Source of the DNA: Seriola aureovittata
Taxonomy: Eukaryota > Chordata > Actinopteri > Carangiformes > Carangidae
NCBI RefSeq assembly: GCF_021018895.1
Contig: NC_079383.1
Coordinates: forward strand, 22,003,853 to 22,067,852
DNA: 64,000 nucleotides
Direction: 5' to 3'
The notes under the pieces were generated by a model that was not told the DNA's origin, made no database searches, and worked only from the letters and a program-made list of their open reading frames with translations. This document shows positions 61,426-64,000 of the stretch, in pieces (the first letter of the stretch is position 1; each line of letters opens with the position of its first letter). A program made the translations under genes and the position numbers.

Positions 61426-61431
61426 AATAAA
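61426..61431 (+). terminator. Poly(A) signal of the plus-strand GIMAP
   Basis: AATAAA in gataataaaatatgtcc, about 250 bases after the stop codon, followed by T-rich sequence. Confidence 0.75.
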
Positions 61432-61439
61432 ATATGTCC

Positions 61440-64000
61440 TCGTTATCTTTAACTGGTTGATCATACACTTTTATATGTCACTTTTCCTCTTATTTGCTTC
61501 TTACTAATCATCTTTTAATCTGGGACTGATATAAGTCTATAATATGTTTATTGTCTCTTCACTTCATCTTTGTCATGATGTTAAACTCTGTAAAATGGGA
61601 CCAACAGAAACCTGATATTTACCAATAAAACCAAGTTCTACTGCACCCAGTGTCTCTCTGGTCTCTGCTGATTCCAGCACACAGATTCTGTCTCCCACCA
61701 AGAATACCCAGAATTCTCAGGGCTTCACCTGCACAGATACGAGGGTTATAAACAGGCCTGTTTATACACATACACCTGTGTATGTTTAGAAGCTTTTGAG
61801 GACGAGGAGGAAATGTCCTTAACAAAGTGACTCGTTCCCCCTATACTTTTGAAAAACACCTGGAAGATAAATGAATTACTATTTATCTGTGTGACACAAT
61901 GTGAAGGGTAATACGACCTCTTTATTACTTTTATATTTGTCTTTTGGAGTATGTCAATGGTAAATAACTAATTTCATTATTCTCCCTAAATAGAGAATCA
62001 CAAACACAAAATGGTTAAAATATTAGACTGAATCTGGTCTAAATATTTTCTCAAATATATAAAAATATTAAATATCTCCCCACATAATTTTTCATTCTTC
62101 TTCTGTTGATTGTGTTTGACCAAATGTACATTCAGCTCCAGGGTTAACTCGCCTTAACCAAACACTAAACTGTTAAACTGGTAAAATATCTCCACCTACT
62201 GGACATTTGATGTTCAAGTTCCTTACACTCCTAAGGTGCTGCCAAATGAGTTTACCACATTTAGTAGCATTTATCTTGTGTAGAGACAGAGAAACCTATT
62301 CTCTCTGAATATATTTATAACCTGTGCTGTAGCCAGATAATATTGTACAGAGGTATTGTGATTCAGAGGATAAACTGAGGGCAATAAAGTTGTATTCTCT
62401 CATTGCTGAACTCAGAGGTGTGCACAAAGTCAGTAAACATAATAAAAACCTAAGTCCAATTAATATTTGTTGTATCTCCCTTTGCCTTTAAAACAGCAGC
62501 ACAGGAAGTGCTACATCTGCTGTAAATGTTAAATAAACGTTTAAGTAAGTATGTAAAGTTTAATCTGTTTTTTCATATTTGATAAACATATTATAAACAT
62601 ATATATTAATATATGTTTTTACTTTTATATGAAGTTGTATTGTCGTCTGTGAGGATCCCAACAAGAGCCAGGTTCCATTAAGTTGTCAGTTAATCAGGAT
62701 CCAAATAAACCAACTATTTAAAGACAGTAAAAAATAACAGGATGTTTAAGGTAGAACCTGTTTGTTTACTTTTCACTTGTTTTTCAATCGTGTCAGGAAC
62801 ACTCTGACTGTGGAGTCCATGAGATCCATAATCGTATTTCATTGTACCTTAAATGATATTACTTTACCATGCTGGAGTCTATCTCAAAATAACCTCTTTA
62901 ATTGCTTGTGTGCCTTCATCAGTCAGCAGGGGGAGTAATTTACCTGTTAATGATCAGAGTGAGACGAGCAGGTTGGTGGATTTTTTGGACTTCATCACTG
63001 GTTTCTTCCTGAAAAACAAGCATACTGAGTTCCTTGTTCAGAATATCATCATCATAACTAAAATAATGCATACATAAATAAAAAACCCTATATCGGAATG
63101 CACAAAAAATGTTTTTCTATATTACACTGTAAAATGTATTAAAAAAAAAACAGTCTAAAGCACCTGTGCCAGAAAATTCTATATATTTAGATCTGAATGA
63201 AATTTATTCTGGCCTTTTGCTCAGTTTATTTTATAAAATTTCATTATTATTTTAATAGATCGATTTTCTTTTCCTGTATTTTCCTTTTGTGTTATAACGT
63301 ATATTTACTTCCACATTTCAATCCTGTTTGATTTGTTTTTTATTCTTTTCAATTAATAACTGTCTTATTATTTCCCATAAGTAAATTATGTAAAAGATGT
63401 AAAACATTATGTTGCCGCTTGGTGGAAAATCCTCTTCCAGCATGACATTTTGTTGTCTCTTAAGTTATTTAACTCAACTTTATTTTAATCTCTACTTTTA
63501 TGATTTTGTGAAAAGTGTAAGGTGGTTTTCAATCATTGCTATTTAAGGAAGCTAAGGCTAGCTATTTGTAAGTAGCTGTTGCTACATAGCCAACGTTAGC
63601 ATAGCACCGCTCCGTATTACAAAGTGACGAGAAAAGCCCGCCAGGCCAGACCTAGCTAGTTAGCATGCTAACTTTGGTAGAGGTAAAGAAGTAATAGAAA
63701 TAGAAGAAAAACAAAAAGGATGCTTTCCACCTCTGGAGACAGCTCTTGGTGAGTAAAGGAATAACGTTTGATGCTTAAATTGCAATGGCTCTACCTCAAC
63801 TAGACTAAGTAAACAGCCGTTAATGCTAACGTTAGCCACGTAGCGATAGCAAAACATACAAATAGCTCCTTTATGGTATTACCTGATATGAGCAGTGAGA
63901 AGGAGTTAGTGACATCTAGCGTTGACATTGCATATCACCACCAACTGAGAATGGGAGAGGAGAGTGGCAGAATGATGGTGGTCATTAGGTAACCTAAAAA
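61440..64000. other. Right-hand flank with no gene supported
   Basis: AT-rich sequence with only short random open frames. From about 63540 the base composition rises, with several gctaac/gttagc units, and a GTGAGT donor-like site follows ctctggagacagctcttg at about 63751. This could be the first exon of a gene continuing to the right, but there is no protein evidence. Confidence 0.4.

Overview
This is a vertebrate, very probably percomorph teleost, genomic window. Genes are split into many short exons with GT/AG borders. Introns and spacers are full of TG, GA and CT microsatellites, minisatellites and fish-type LINE 3' ends. Protein families are vertebrate (LIPH, SAP/EAT-2, CIP2A, Siglec, GIMAP, FIIND-CARD). 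No prokaryotic, viral or CRISPR feature is supported. Species cannot be fixed from the sequence. All exon chains below were read by eye from splice sites and reading phase.

Layout. 1-3.2 kb: non-coding, with a decayed ~42-45 bp repeat. 3.2-5.8 kb (+): the last seven exons of a BCLAF1/THRAP3-family gene. 8.6-15.0 kb (-): a complete ten-exon lipase H gene with an intact Ser/Asp/His triad, carrying a palindromic MITE-like element in an intron. 15-21.7 kb: a microsatellite- and minisatellite-rich spacer, including a ~0.9 kb 9-bp minisatellite. 21.8-25.4 kb (+): a four-exon SH2D1 (SAP/EAT-2) adaptor. 29.2-39.3 kb (+): a complete 21-exon cip2a gene encoding 905 aa, with an apparent U12-type AT-AC intron. 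40.3 kb: an orphan nicotinic-receptor exon relic. 41.4-47.1 kb (-): two tandem FIIND-CARD genes, NLRP1/CARD8-like but without NACHT or LRR. 50.2-52.8 kb (+): a Siglec-like receptor. 53.8-61.2 kb: a GIMAP cluster built on a large inverted repeat, with two apparently intact divergent genes, two broken copies and a LINE-derived tandem repeat. 61.2-64 kb: no gene supported.

From 41 kb to 61 kb the window looks like an immune block: inflammasome-type FIIND-CARD proteins, a Siglec with a lysine in its membrane segment, and GIMAP GTPases. The SH2D1 adaptor at 22-25 kb is also immune. Proximity alone does not prove that they act together. The strongest observations are (i) the FIIND autoproteolysis geometry (His 26 residues before Phe|Ser) in both FIIND-CARD copies, (ii) a short segment just before the FIIND where the two copies differ almost only by amino-acid-changing substitutions, (iii) the AT-AC intron in cip2a, and (iv) the inverted GIMAP promoter/first-exon unit whose broken copy ends in a perfect 20-bp foldback.
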